A DNA stretch of 11,957 nt from Sphingomonadales bacterium. Lineage in GTDB: Bacteria > Pseudomonadota > Alphaproteobacteria > Sphingomonadales > Sphingomonadaceae. Of the stretch, positions 1 through 6,699 are shown in pieces. Below the pieces are notes generated by a model. It was not told the DNA's origin. It searched no databases and saw nothing but the letters and a program-made list of their open reading frames with translations. The first letter of the stretch is position 1; the number at the start of each line of letters is the position of its first letter. The position numbers and the translations under genes are program-made. The stretch spans positions 1 to 11,957 of the forward strand of contig JAGWVC010000114.1 of the NCBI GenBank assembly GCA_018971065.1, in the 5' to 3' direction.

Positions 1-35
1 CGGAAGCGATCCGCGCCCGCCGCGTGCCGGCATGA
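1..35 (+). CDS. murC: C-terminal end of a gene, probably murC (UDP-N-acetylmuramate--L-alanine ligase)
   Basis: Only the last ten codons are inside the window. Read from base 3 they give EAIRARRVPA and end at the TGA at 33-35. The identity is inferred from position: murC normally stands just upstream of murB in the alphaproteobacterial dcw cluster, and a basic helical tail suits a MurC C-terminus. The sequence itself is too short to prove it. The stop overlaps the next start as ATGA, so the two are likely translationally coupled. Confidence 0.55.
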   Translation, partial: EAIRARRVPA

Positions 36-325
36 CCGAGGCGCCAAAGCCTTTCCTCGGCTGGTTGCGCCAACTGAACCGCGCCCAGCGCGCGCAGCTC
101 GACGCGGCGAGCGAGGCCCTGGCCGCGCAGGAAAAGATGGTCGAGGCGAAGCGCGAGGAACTGGGGATTTCCGACCAGCCCTCGCCGACGATGGACGCGC
201 TCGACGCCTCGAAGGCGGCGGTGGAGGCGTCGAAGACGCTGCTGGACGCGCAGGAAGAGCATCTCGATTCGGTCGAGGAACTGATGCGGTTGCAATGGGC
301 CTGGCTGAACTGGTGGAAGTTCTGA
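32..325 (+). CDS. Small uncharacterised coiled-coil protein between murC and murB
   Basis: A 97-aa soluble protein of unknown function. The start is the ATG overlapping the upstream stop (ATGA), and the stop overlaps the murB ATG (TGATG), so it is built into the translational chain of the cluster. The sequence is almost entirely charged or alanine-rich helix: residues about 15-45 and 53-88 look like two amphipathic coiled-coil segments, separated by a Pro/Ser linker near 50-53 (QPSP). There is no signal peptide. The C-terminus is strikingly aromatic, LQWAWLNWWKF, with four Trp in eleven residues, which could dock on a membrane surface or a partner. Codon use matches the neighbours, so it looks resident rather than recently acquired. 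I do not recognise a named family. A role in the Mur or division machinery is inferred from context only. Confidence 0.8.
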   Translation: MTEAPKPFLGWLRQLNRAQRAQLDAASEALAAQEKMVEAKREELGISDQPSPTMDALDASKAAVEASKTLLDAQEEHLDSVEELMRLQWAWLNWWKF

Positions 326-1218
326 TGGTTTCGGTGCTGCCCAAGGTGGCCGGCAAGCTGACCGCCGACGCGCCGCTGGCGCCGCTGGTGTGGTTCAAGG
401 CGGGCGGCGCGGCACAGTGGCTGTTCGAGCCGAAGGACGTGGCCGACCTGCAGGGTTTCCTGCGCGATCTCGATCCGGCAGTGCCGGTGATGGCGCTGGG
501 GCTGGGCAGCAACCTGATCGTGCGCGACGGCGGCGTGCCGGGCGTGGTGGTGCGGCTGGGGAAGGCGTTTGCCGGGGTGAACCGCGTTGACGACCTGACG
601 CTGGAATGCGGCGGCGGGGCCAGCGGCATTCTGGTGTCCAGCACGGCGCGCGACGCGGGAATTGCCGGGTTGGAGTTCCTGCGCAGCATCCCCGGCACGG
701 TGGGCGGCTTCGTGCGGATGAACGGCGGCGCTTATGGCGGCGATGTCGCCGGCATCCTGACTGACTGCGACGTGGTGCTGCGCGATGGCTCGCTGCGGAC
801 GCTGACGGTGGACGAGTTGGGCTATACCTATCGCCATTCGGATCTGCCCGAAGGCGCGATCGTCGTGGCGGCGCGGTTTCGGGGCAGGGCGGGTGAGCCG
901 GCGGCGATCCAGGCGGAGATGGACCGGATTTCCGCTTCGCGCGAGGCCAGCCAGCCGCTGCGCAGCAAGACCGGTGGCAGCACGTTCAAGAACCCCGATG
1001 GCGCCAAGGCCTGGGAACTGGTCGACAAGGCCGGCTGCCGGGGGCTGCCGCTGGGCGGCGCGCAGGTTTCCGAGAAGCACACCAACTTCCTGATCAACAC
1101 CGGCGAGGCCACCAGCGCCGAGATCGAGGCCCTGGGCGAGGAAGTGCGGCGGCGGGTGAAAGCGAACTCCGGTGTGGAGTTGGAGTGGGAAATTCAGCGG
1201 GTGGGGCGGCCATGCTGA
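325..1218 (+). CDS. murB: UDP-N-acetylenolpyruvoylglucosamine reductase MurB
   Basis: A cytoplasmic flavoenzyme of 297 aa that reduces UDP-GlcNAc-enolpyruvate to UDP-MurNAc with NADPH, the second committed step of peptidoglycan precursor synthesis. The FAD-binding (PCMH-type) domain shows GSNLIVRDGG at residues 61-70 and SIPGTVGG at 121-128. YTYRHS (167-172) is followed by GGSTFKNP (217-224), whose Ser219 is the expected proton donor. The C-terminal WEIQRVG carries the expected active-site Glu289. The short form without the extra YxxY-type insert fits type II MurB. I chose ATG 325 because it overlaps the upstream stop (TGATG) and has a GGAAG ribosome site 5 nt upstream. An in-frame ATG at 295 would run deep into the preceding gene. 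The 3' end overlaps the next gene by 7 nt. Confidence 0.96.
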   Translation: MVSVLPKVAGKLTADAPLAPLVWFKAGGAAQWLFEPKDVADLQGFLRDLDPAVPVMALGLGSNLIVRDGGVPGVVVRLGKAFAGVNRVDDLTLECGGGASGILVSSTARDAGIAGLEFLRSIPGTVGGFVRMNGGAYGGDVAGILTDCDVVLRDGSLRTLTVDELGYTYRHSDLPEGAIVVAARFRGRAGEPAAIQAEMDRISASREASQPLRSKTGGSTFKNPDGAKAWELVDKAGCRGLPLGGAQVSEKHTNFLINTGEATSAEIEALGEEVRRRVKANSGVELEWEIQRVGRPC

Positions 1219-1715
1219 AATGGTTTCGAAAAGGCGGTGTAACGCCGTTTGAAAAACAGATAGTTGAGAATGTCGATCGGCACGGTTGTCACATCAATTG
1301 GGTGTTCGACGAAGATAAAACTGACCCAGCCTTTGCCTATTCAATCGGGTTCACCAAGACGCTGAACTTTCCCGAAGTCGTCATTTTCGGATTGCCGCAG
1401 GAAACGTGTGGACCTGCAATAAATGCTCTGCTGGCTATGTGCGCCGCTGGTCAATCGCTGAAAGACGGTGAAAGGCTGAAAAGTTTTTTTGGCGAATATG
1501 ACTGCATTGTCCGCACCGTCGATGAAAGTTGGTTGATCCAGTCCTACTTCGCGTCTGCGCTCTGGTATCATCGAACCCAGATGGGTCGGGCATTGCGTGA
1601 CGTCGTCATGCTGGTTTGGCCAGACGCAGATCACAAGTTTCCGTGGGAGGATGGGTGCGCCGAGTGGGTGTGTGCCGATCAGCCTGCATTGTATGAGCCG
1701 AGAATAGCTGCATGA
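1212..1715 (+). CDS. DUF4262 domain protein, probable horizontally acquired insertion in the dcw cluster
   Basis: A 167-aa soluble protein with the DUF4262 layout: GCHINWVF near residue 25, then PAFAYSIGF (39-47) and FPEVVIFGL (53-61), and at the C-terminal side VVMLVWPDADHKFPWE (131-146). The family's biochemical function is unknown and I assign none. The ATG at 1212 overlaps the murB stop (ATGCTGA) and the TGA overlaps the ddl start (ATGA). A GTG at 1185 would give nine extra residues inside murB and is less likely. Composition is foreign: 258 G/C of 504 by hand count (51%) against about 70% around it, three ATA isoleucine codons, an AGA arginine codon and a run of seven T at 1484-1490. It has no obvious link to cell-wall synthesis, yet it will be co-expressed with murB and ddl. 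Confidence 0.85.
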   Translation: MLKWFRKGGVTPFEKQIVENVDRHGCHINWVFDEDKTDPAFAYSIGFTKTLNFPEVVIFGLPQETCGPAINALLAMCAAGQSLKDGERLKSFFGEYDCIVRTVDESWLIQSYFASALWYHRTQMGRALRDVVMLVWPDADHKFPWEDGCAEWVCADQPALYEPRIAA

Positions 1716-2650
1716 GCCTGCCCAAACTTCACGTTGCGGTCCTGATGGGCGGTTGGTCTTCGGAGCGGCCGGTGTCGTTGATGAGCGGCGAGGGCGTGGC
1801 CAAGGCGCTCGAATCGCGCGGGCATCGCGTGACGCGGATCGACATGGGGCGCGATGTCGCGGTGAAGCTGGCCGAGGCGGCGCCCGACGTGGTGTTCAAC
1901 GCGCTGCACGGGTGCCCCGGCGAGGACGGCACCGTGCAGGGGATGATGGACCTGATGGGGTTGGCCTATACCCATTCGGGGCTGGCGACGTCGGTAATCG
2001 CCATCGACAAGGAACTGACCAAGCAGGCGCTGGTGCCGCATGGCGTGCCGATGCCGGGCGGGCGCATCGTCCAGAGCGCCGAACTGTACGAGCGCGATCC
2101 GCTGCCGCGCCCTTATGTGCTGAAGCCGGTGAACGAAGGCTCGTCGGTGGGCGTGGCGATCGTCACCGACAGCGGCAATTACGGCAACCCGATCGGCCGC
2201 GATGTGAAGGGGCCGTGGCAGGAATTCGATTCGCTGCTGGCCGAGCCGTTCATTCGGGGGCGCGAACTGACCACGGCGGTGCTGGGCAACCGCGCGCTGA
2301 TGGTGACCGAGCTGATCCCGACCACCGAATTCTATGATTTCGACGCCAAGTACACCGACGGGCTGACCCGGCACGTCTGCCCCGCGGAAATTCCCGACGA
2401 GGTGACCGAGGCGTGCAAGGCGATCGCGTTGCGCGCACACCAGTTGCTGGGCTGCAAGGGCACCAGCCGTTCGGACTTCCGCTGGGATGACAGCCAGGGC
2501 GTGGAAGGGCTGTTCCTGCTGGAAGTGAACACCCAGCCGGGGATGACGCCGCTGAGCCTGGTGCCGGAACAGGCCGGGCATTGCGGGCTTTCCTATGCGG
2601 ACCTGGTCGAGGAAATCATCGCCGAAGCGCTGGAGGATCACGCAGCATGA
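1712..2650 (+). CDS. ddl: D-alanine--D-alanine ligase
   Basis: A cytoplasmic ATP-grasp enzyme of 312 aa that joins two D-Ala for the pentapeptide terminus added by MurF. Visible landmarks are the N-terminal substrate loop GGWSSERPVSL with Glu18, HGCPGEDGTVQG (66-77), the ATP-lysine motif VLKP (Lys138), the serine loop EGSSVG (142-147), and the omega-loop FYDFDAKY with Lys213 and Tyr214. The tyrosine at this place is the D-Ala-D-Ala-specific form; D-lactate ligases such as VanA have histidine in the region. SDFRW (Asp255) and LLEVNTQPGMT (Glu271, Asn273) give the metal ligands. Length equals E. coli DdlB (306). The start overlaps the stop of the DUF4262 gene and the stop overlaps the ftsQ start, both as ATGA. 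Confidence 0.96.
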   Translation: MSLPKLHVAVLMGGWSSERPVSLMSGEGVAKALESRGHRVTRIDMGRDVAVKLAEAAPDVVFNALHGCPGEDGTVQGMMDLMGLAYTHSGLATSVIAIDKELTKQALVPHGVPMPGGRIVQSAELYERDPLPRPYVLKPVNEGSSVGVAIVTDSGNYGNPIGRDVKGPWQEFDSLLAEPFIRGRELTTAVLGNRALMVTELIPTTEFYDFDAKYTDGLTRHVCPAEIPDEVTEACKAIALRAHQLLGCKGTSRSDFRWDDSQGVEGLFLLEVNTQPGMTPLSLVPEQAGHCGLSYADLVEEIIAEALEDHAA

Positions 2651-3624
2651 GCCAGTCGTCCACCACCATCCGTCGCAGCGGCACCAGCGCGCGCAAGGTG
2701 GCGGCGCGGGCCGATACCGCGCGCAAGGTGAAGGCCGCGCGCGAGAAGAGCGGTTCGGCGGCGAGCCGGCTGTGGGCGATGGTGCCGATCAGCGAGGAAA
2801 CGCTGCATCGCGCGTTTCTGGCAGTCATTCTGGGCGGCGCGGTGGTGCTGGCGTGGGTTGTCGCCAGCTTTGCCGGGGTGCCGGCGATGGCCGAGGCGCA
2901 GATGGCGAAGCTGGCGGGCAACGCCGGGTTCGCGGTGAAGCGCGTGGAAGTGCGCGGGGTGAAGCGGCTCAACGAACTGAAGGTCTATGAGGCCGCGCTG
3001 GCCGAGCGCAACCACGCGATGCCGCTGGTGGACCTGCAGGGCGTGCGGCAGCGGCTGCTGCAATTGTCGTGGGTGAAGGATGCGCGGGTGTCGCGGCAGT
3101 TGCCCGATACGCTGGTGATCGACGTGGTGGAGCGCAAGCCCTACGCGGCGCTGCGCCAGGCCGACCGGCTGGTGCTGATCGACGCCACCGGCGTGCAGCT
3201 TGAACCGGTTTCGCCGGCGCGGGCCAAGGGCCGGCTGATCCTGTCGGGCTGGAACGCCGAGGCGCAGGTCAGGCCGCTGGAAGCGCTGCTCGATGCCGCG
3301 CCGGCGCTGCGCCCGCAGGTGGGTGAGGCGCAGTGGGTGGGCAACCGCCGCTGGAACCTGTCGTTCCGCAGCGGGCAGACGCTGATGCTGCCCGAGGGCG
3401 ACCGCGTGGCCGCCGCCGCGCTGGTGTCGTTCGCGCGGCTGGACGGCACCAACCGCCTGCTGGGCGGCAATGCGATGACCTTCGACATGCGCGCGGCCGA
3501 TCGCATCTACTTCCGCGTGCCCGGCCATGCCGAGGCGGCGAAGGCCGATGCCGCGAAGCCGGCGGCAAAGCCGGCGCTGGCCAGCGCCACCGACAAGCCC
3601 GCCGCGAAGAAGGACAGCGAATGA
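2647..3624 (+). CDS. ftsQ: Cell division protein FtsQ (divisome POTRA protein)
   Basis: A 325-aa bitopic inner-membrane protein that links early and late divisome proteins by binding FtsB/FtsL. It has a basic cytoplasmic N-terminus (residues 1-55), one transmembrane helix (about 56-80, AFLAVILGGAVVLAW onward), then a POTRA domain (about 95-165) starting FAVKRVEVRGVKRLNE and continuing through SWVKDARVSRQLPDTLVIDV, then the FtsQ beta domain. The tail after about residue 295 is an Ala/Lys/Pro repeat-like extension (AAKPAAKPA), common in GC-rich members and probably disordered. The ATG at 2647 overlaps the ddl stop (ATGA). An in-frame ATG at 2581 would extend 22 residues into ddl and is rejected. 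The 3' end overlaps the ftsA start. Confidence 0.93.
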   Translation: MSQSSTTIRRSGTSARKVAARADTARKVKAAREKSGSAASRLWAMVPISEETLHRAFLAVILGGAVVLAWVVASFAGVPAMAEAQMAKLAGNAGFAVKRVEVRGVKRLNELKVYEAALAERNHAMPLVDLQGVRQRLLQLSWVKDARVSRQLPDTLVIDVVERKPYAALRQADRLVLIDATGVQLEPVSPARAKGRLILSGWNAEAQVRPLEALLDAAPALRPQVGEAQWVGNRRWNLSFRSGQTLMLPEGDRVAAAALVSFARLDGTNRLLGGNAMTFDMRAADRIYFRVPGHAEAAKADAAKPAAKPALASATDKPAAKKDSE

Positions 3625-4904
3625 TGTCCGGCCCGCGCATCGCCCGTGTCTATGGTGCGGTGAACATCGGTTCGTTCCGCATCTCGGCGATGGTGGCGGG
3701 CGTTACCGAGACCGGCGAGATGGTGGTGCTGGGATCGGGCCATCGCGCCGCGCAGGGCATCAAGCGCGGCTATGTCAGCGACATGGCGGCGGCGACTTAC
3801 GCGATCCGCGACGCGATCGACCGGGCCGAGAAGATGGCCAATGTCAGCGTGCAGAAAGTGTGGATCGGCTGTTCGGGCGCGGGGCTGGCCAGCCGTGAGT
3901 TCCAGCGTGACATCGAGGTTGGCGGCGGCCGGATCGAGGAGGAGGACATCGAGCAGTTGCTGGTGGCCGCCAACGAGGCGATCCAGCCCGACGGGCGCAT
4001 CGTCCTGCACGCGCAGCCGGCGCATTACTGGCTGGACGGCGCGCACGGCGTCGCCAACCCGCGCGGGCTTCATGCCGAGCGGCTGGGCGTGGACATTCAC
4101 GTCATGCTGGCCGACGGCGCGCCGATCCGCAACCTGACCGAGGCGGTGCAGAACGCGCATCTGGATGTGGCGGCGGTGGTCGCTTCGCCGGTGGCGGCGG
4201 GCCATGCCTGCCTGTCGCAGGAAGAGCGCGATCTGGGCGTGGCGCTGATCGAGTTCGGCGCCGAGGTGACGACGGTTTCCGCTTATGCCGGGGGGATGCT
4301 GGTGGGGCTGGTGACGATCCCGATGGGATCGGGCGACATTACCGATGCGGTGGCATCCGCTTTCGGCATCCGCCGCTTCCAGGCCGAGCGGCTGAAGTGC
4401 GTGCATGGTTCCGCCATCGCCAGCCCGGCCGATCACCGCGAGATGGTGCCGGTGAACGCGCCGGGCGAGGAGGTCAGCGGGCCGCCGGCGCTGCACGCCG
4501 ATGACAAGAACCGGATTCCGCGCGCCGAGCTGATCTCGGTGATCACCGGGCAGCTTGGCCGGTTGATGGACGAGGTGAGCCGCGCATTGAAGAGCCTGGG
4601 CTTTGCCGGATCGGGCGGGCAGATGGTGGTGATGACCGGCGGCGGGGCCGAACTGGCCGGGCTGGCCGATTATGCGCAAGGGGCGCTGGGGCGGCCGGTG
4701 CGGATCGGCAAGCCGGTGGGGCTGAAGGCGCTGCCCGATGCCCATGCCGTGCCGGGATTCAGCACTTTGGCCGGGCTGGTGCTTTATGCGGCGGCGGACC
4801 CGGTGGACATCCGCTCGTTCGGTCAAGGTTACCAGAAAACGCTGCGCTATTCGGGACTTGGCCTGATCACGCGCATTGCCCATGCCCTGAAGACCTATTT
4901 CTAG
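3621..4904 (+). CDS. ftsA: Cell division protein FtsA (actin-like membrane tether for FtsZ)
   Basis: A 427-aa actin-fold protein that anchors FtsZ filaments to the inner membrane. RGYVSDMAAATYAIRDAI and the following QKVWIGCSGAGL lead into the SHS2/1C-type subdomain. MVVMTGGGAELAGL is the intact adenosine motif, and the C-terminal helix LGLITRIAHALKTYF is a typical amphipathic membrane-targeting sequence. Two nucleotide-site motifs depart from the usual form: phosphate-1 reads AVNIGSFR, with Asn15 in place of the usual Asp, and phosphate-2 reads IEFGAEVTT, with Glu211 in place of Asp and Ala in place of Gly. ATG 3621 and ATG 3624 are both possible (ATGATG over the ftsQ TGA), with AAGGA 6 or 9 nt upstream. 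I take the first. This is the last gene of the overlapping chain; ftsZ follows after 134 nt. Confidence 0.93.
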   Translation: MMSGPRIARVYGAVNIGSFRISAMVAGVTETGEMVVLGSGHRAAQGIKRGYVSDMAAATYAIRDAIDRAEKMANVSVQKVWIGCSGAGLASREFQRDIEVGGGRIEEEDIEQLLVAANEAIQPDGRIVLHAQPAHYWLDGAHGVANPRGLHAERLGVDIHVMLADGAPIRNLTEAVQNAHLDVAAVVASPVAAGHACLSQEERDLGVALIEFGAEVTTVSAYAGGMLVGLVTIPMGSGDITDAVASAFGIRRFQAERLKCVHGSAIASPADHREMVPVNAPGEEVSGPPALHADDKNRIPRAELISVITGQLGRLMDEVSRALKSLGFAGSGGQMVVMTGGGAELAGLADYAQGALGRPVRIGKPVGLKALPDAHAVPGFSTLAGLVLYAAADPVDIRSFGQGYQKTLRYSGLGLITRIAHALKTYF

Positions 4905-4925
4905 GCGGCAATCACGGTGAAATAC

Positions 4926-4947
4926 TTATCCCCATCCCTGTGGACAA
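4926..4947. promoter_or_regulatory. Pair of opposed DnaA-box-like 9-mers
   Basis: TTATCCCCA (4926-4934, + strand) and TGTGGACAA (4939-4947, reading TTGTCCACA on the - strand) each match the DnaA box TTATCCACA at 8 of 9 positions and face each other across 4 nt. DnaA is known to act on the ftsZ promoter in Caulobacter. Binding here is an inference from sequence only. Confidence 0.4.
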
Positions 4948-4963
4948 GCCCGCAAACCGCTTT

Positions 4964-4976
4964 GATTCGGCGATTC
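4964..4976. promoter_or_regulatory. Two GANTC (CcrM-type) methylation sites
   Basis: GATTC occurs at 4964-4968 and again at 4972-4976, inside the direct repeat GATTCGgcGATTCG. GANTC is the target of the cell-cycle methyltransferase CcrM of alphaproteobacteria, and methylation of such sites activates ftsZ in Caulobacter. Elsewhere in the window such sites are isolated, so the tandem pair in this short gap is notable. Confidence 0.5.
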
Positions 4977-5038
4977 GAAGCGTGCAAAACCAATGTGAAA
5001 CGTAATTGCGCCGTGCGCACGCCTGTCAGGAGAAGACC

Positions 5039-6607
5039 ATGAGCATCAACATCGGTCCGCCCGCCGTCGAGGAACTGCGGCCGCGCATCACCGTGATCGG
5101 TGTGGGCGGGGCCGGCGGCAATGCCATCGGCAACATGATCCACGCCGGGATCGAGGGCGTGGACTTCGTGGTGGCGAACACCGACGCGCAGGCGCTGAAC
5201 AACTCGATCGCCGAACATCGCATCCAGCTCGGGCCGGAAATCACCCAGGGGCTGGGCGCCGGTTCGCGCCCGGAAGTGGGGCGCGCCGCCGCCGAGGAGA
5301 CGATCGTCGCGCTGGAGCGTGCGCTGGAAGGCGTCCACATGGTGTTCATTGCGGCCGGCATGGGCGGCGGCACCGGTACCGGCGCCGCGCCGGTGATCGC
5401 CGAGGCGGCGCGTCGCAAGGGCGTGCTGACGGTGGGCGTCGTCACCAAGCCGTTCCTGTTCGAGGGCACGCGCCGCATGCGCAGCGCCGAATCGGGCATC
5501 GAGGAGCTGCAGAAGCACGTCGATACGCTGATCGTTATTCCCAACCAGAACCTGTTCCTGGTCGCCAAGGCCGAGACCACGTTCAAGGAAGCGTTCCAGC
5601 TTGCCGACGAAGTGCTGCAGCAGGGCGTCCGTTCGATCACCGACCTGATGGTGATGCCGGGCCTGATCAACCTCGACTTTGCCGACGTGCGCTCGGTCAT
5701 GGCCGAAATGGGCAAGGCGATGATGGGCACCGGCGAGGGCGAAGGCCCGAACCGCGCGCTGGAAGCGGCCGAGAAGGCGATCGCCAACCCGCTGCTGGAC
5801 GGCGTGTCGATGCAGGGCGCGAAGGGCGTGATCATCTCGATCATCGGCGGCGACGACATGAAGCTGCTGGAAGTGGACGAGGCCGCCAACCACATTCGCG
5901 AACTGGTCGATCCGCACGCGAACATCATCTGGGGTTCGGCGTTCAACCCTGACCTCGACGGCAAGATTCGCGTGTCGGTGGTGGCCACCGGGATCGAGCA
6001 GACCGCAACCCAGGCCGAGGATGCGGCGCGTCCGTTCAGTCTGGGTGCGGCGCGTGGCCCGGCGCGTCCGGCTGCGGCGGCGCCTGCGCCGGTGGCAGTG
6101 CCTGCGCCCGAACCCGTAGCCACGCCCGAGCCGGTCGCGGTTGAGCCTGTGGCGGCGCCTGAGCCGACCCCGGCGCCGGTGGCGGAAGTGCCCGCGCAGC
6201 AGGTGTTCCGTGCCCCCGAGCCGGAGGCCGAGCCGCTGGAACTGGGCGCCGAGGATGAGGCCGATACCGGGCATGTTCCCGCGCCGGAACCGAAGGCGCA
6301 GGACGAGCTGTTGCTGGATGCCAGCCGCTTTGCCGACGAAAGCGCGCCGGTGCGGCGCCGTCCGCTGAACTTCGCGGCCGACGAGGCGGCGGGTGGCGAA
6401 CAGGCCCCGGCGGTGCCGCGCCTTGGTGGCGGTGGTGCTGGTGGTGGCGGCGCGGCCGGTGGATCGGGCGGTGGATCTGGTGGCGGCACGCTGTTCGAGC
6501 GCATGGCCAACCTGACCGGGCGTCGCAAGGGCGCCGAGGAAGAGGAAGAGGACGAAGGCGGGGCGATCAACATCCCGCGCTTCCTCAACCGTCAGAACAA
6601 CCAGTAG
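5039..6607 (+). CDS. ftsZ: Cell division protein FtsZ (tubulin-like GTPase) with a long disordered linker
   Basis: A 522-aa GTPase that polymerises into the Z ring at mid-cell. The GTPase domain covers about residues 14-320: [10 protein letters not shown] (21-30), the tubulin signature GMGGGTGTG (107-115), and the T7 synergy loop NLDFAD (211-216), which supplies the catalytic aspartates to the next subunit. Residues about 322-500 form a Pro/Ala/Glu-rich then Gly-rich linker (GGGGAGGGGAAGG), long compared with the roughly 50-residue linker of E. coli FtsZ (383 aa). A basic patch and an EEEEEDE run precede the C-terminal peptide [13 protein letters not shown], which binds FtsA and other partners. 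The ATG at 5039 has AGGAG 6 nt upstream; an in-frame TTG at 5006 is not needed. FtsA, its tether, is encoded directly upstream. Confidence 0.98.
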   Translation: MSINIGPPAVEELRPRITVIGVGGAGGNAIGNMIHAGIEGVDFVVANTDAQALNNSIAEHRIQLGPEITQGLGAGSRPEVGRAAAEETIVALERALEGVHMVFIAAGMGGGTGTGAAPVIAEAARRKGVLTVGVVTKPFLFEGTRRMRSAESGIEELQKHVDTLIVIPNQNLFLVAKAETTFKEAFQLADEVLQQGVRSITDLMVMPGLINLDFADVRSVMAEMGKAMMGTGEGEGPNRALEAAEKAIANPLLDGVSMQGAKGVIISIIGGDDMKLLEVDEAANHIRELVDPHANIIWGSAFNPDLDGKIRVSVVATGIEQTATQAEDAARPFSLGAARGPARPAAAAPAPVAVPAPEPVATPEPVAVEPVAAPEPTPAPVAEVPAQQVFRAPEPEAEPLELGAEDEADTGHVPAPEPKAQDELLLDASRFADESAPVRRRPLNFAADEAAGGEQAPAVPRLGGGGAGGGGAAGGSGGGSGGGTLFERMANLTGRRKGAEEEEEDEGGAINIPRFLNRQNNQ

Positions 6608-6699
6608 CGCCGGGGGCCGGTCGGCGGTCGGCCACGGCCGGCCGCGTCGGGCTTGCGCCCGGGCCACGGGAAGTGCCATCGGCCAGGCCGGACGGGATC
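6608..6699 (+). other. GC-rich ftsZ-SPOR gene spacer with hairpin
   Basis: This 92-nt spacer is almost wholly G+C and carries several overlapping GGCCGG-type inverted repeats. The clearest hairpin is CGGGC-TTGC-GCCCG (6648-6661). No T tract follows, so it is not a classical terminator. It may attenuate read-through from ftsZ or simply be structured leader. No clear promoter and only a weak ribosome site (GACGGG, 6691-6696) precede the next start. Confidence 0.3.

Larger units (their letters stand above)
4905..5038 (+). promoter_or_regulatory. ftsA-ftsZ intergenic region, probable ftsZ promoter/control region
   Basis: These 134 nt are the first real gap after six overlapping genes and are less GC-rich than the genes. 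They hold opposed DnaA-box-like 9-mers (4926-4947), two GATTC sites (4964-4976), a 10-bp palindrome CGTGCGCACG (5012-5021) and the ftsZ ribosome site AGGAG (5028-5032, 6 nt before ATG). I see no convincing sigma-70 -35/-10 pair and no terminator hairpin, so some read-through from ftsA is likely in addition to a local promoter. A separate ftsZ promoter here agrees with what is known in other alphaproteobacteria. Confidence 0.6.

Noticed and set aside
1185..1211. GTG start extending the DUF4262 protein by nine residues
   Set aside because: The ATG at 1212 gives the usual minimal overlap with murB, and the extra residues are just out-of-frame murB sequence.
1679..2641. 320-aa minus-strand frame antisense to ddl
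   Set aside because: It has no recognisable domain and is His/Gln/Arg-rich; Ddl on the + strand has all its motifs.
3333..3620. Upstream in-frame extension of ftsA into ftsQ
   Set aside because: The Arg/Gly-rich translation is an off-frame reading of ftsQ; the FtsA fold begins after the ATGATG at 3621.
3507..4883. 458-aa minus-strand frame antisense to ftsA
   Set aside because: Shadow frame with His/Arg-rich composition and no domain.
4901..6679. 592-aa and 520-aa minus-strand frames antisense to ftsZ
   Set aside because: Their composition (Arg/His/Ala or Ser/Pro-rich) is the expected reverse complement of GC-biased codons, and the + strand encodes an unmistakable FtsZ.
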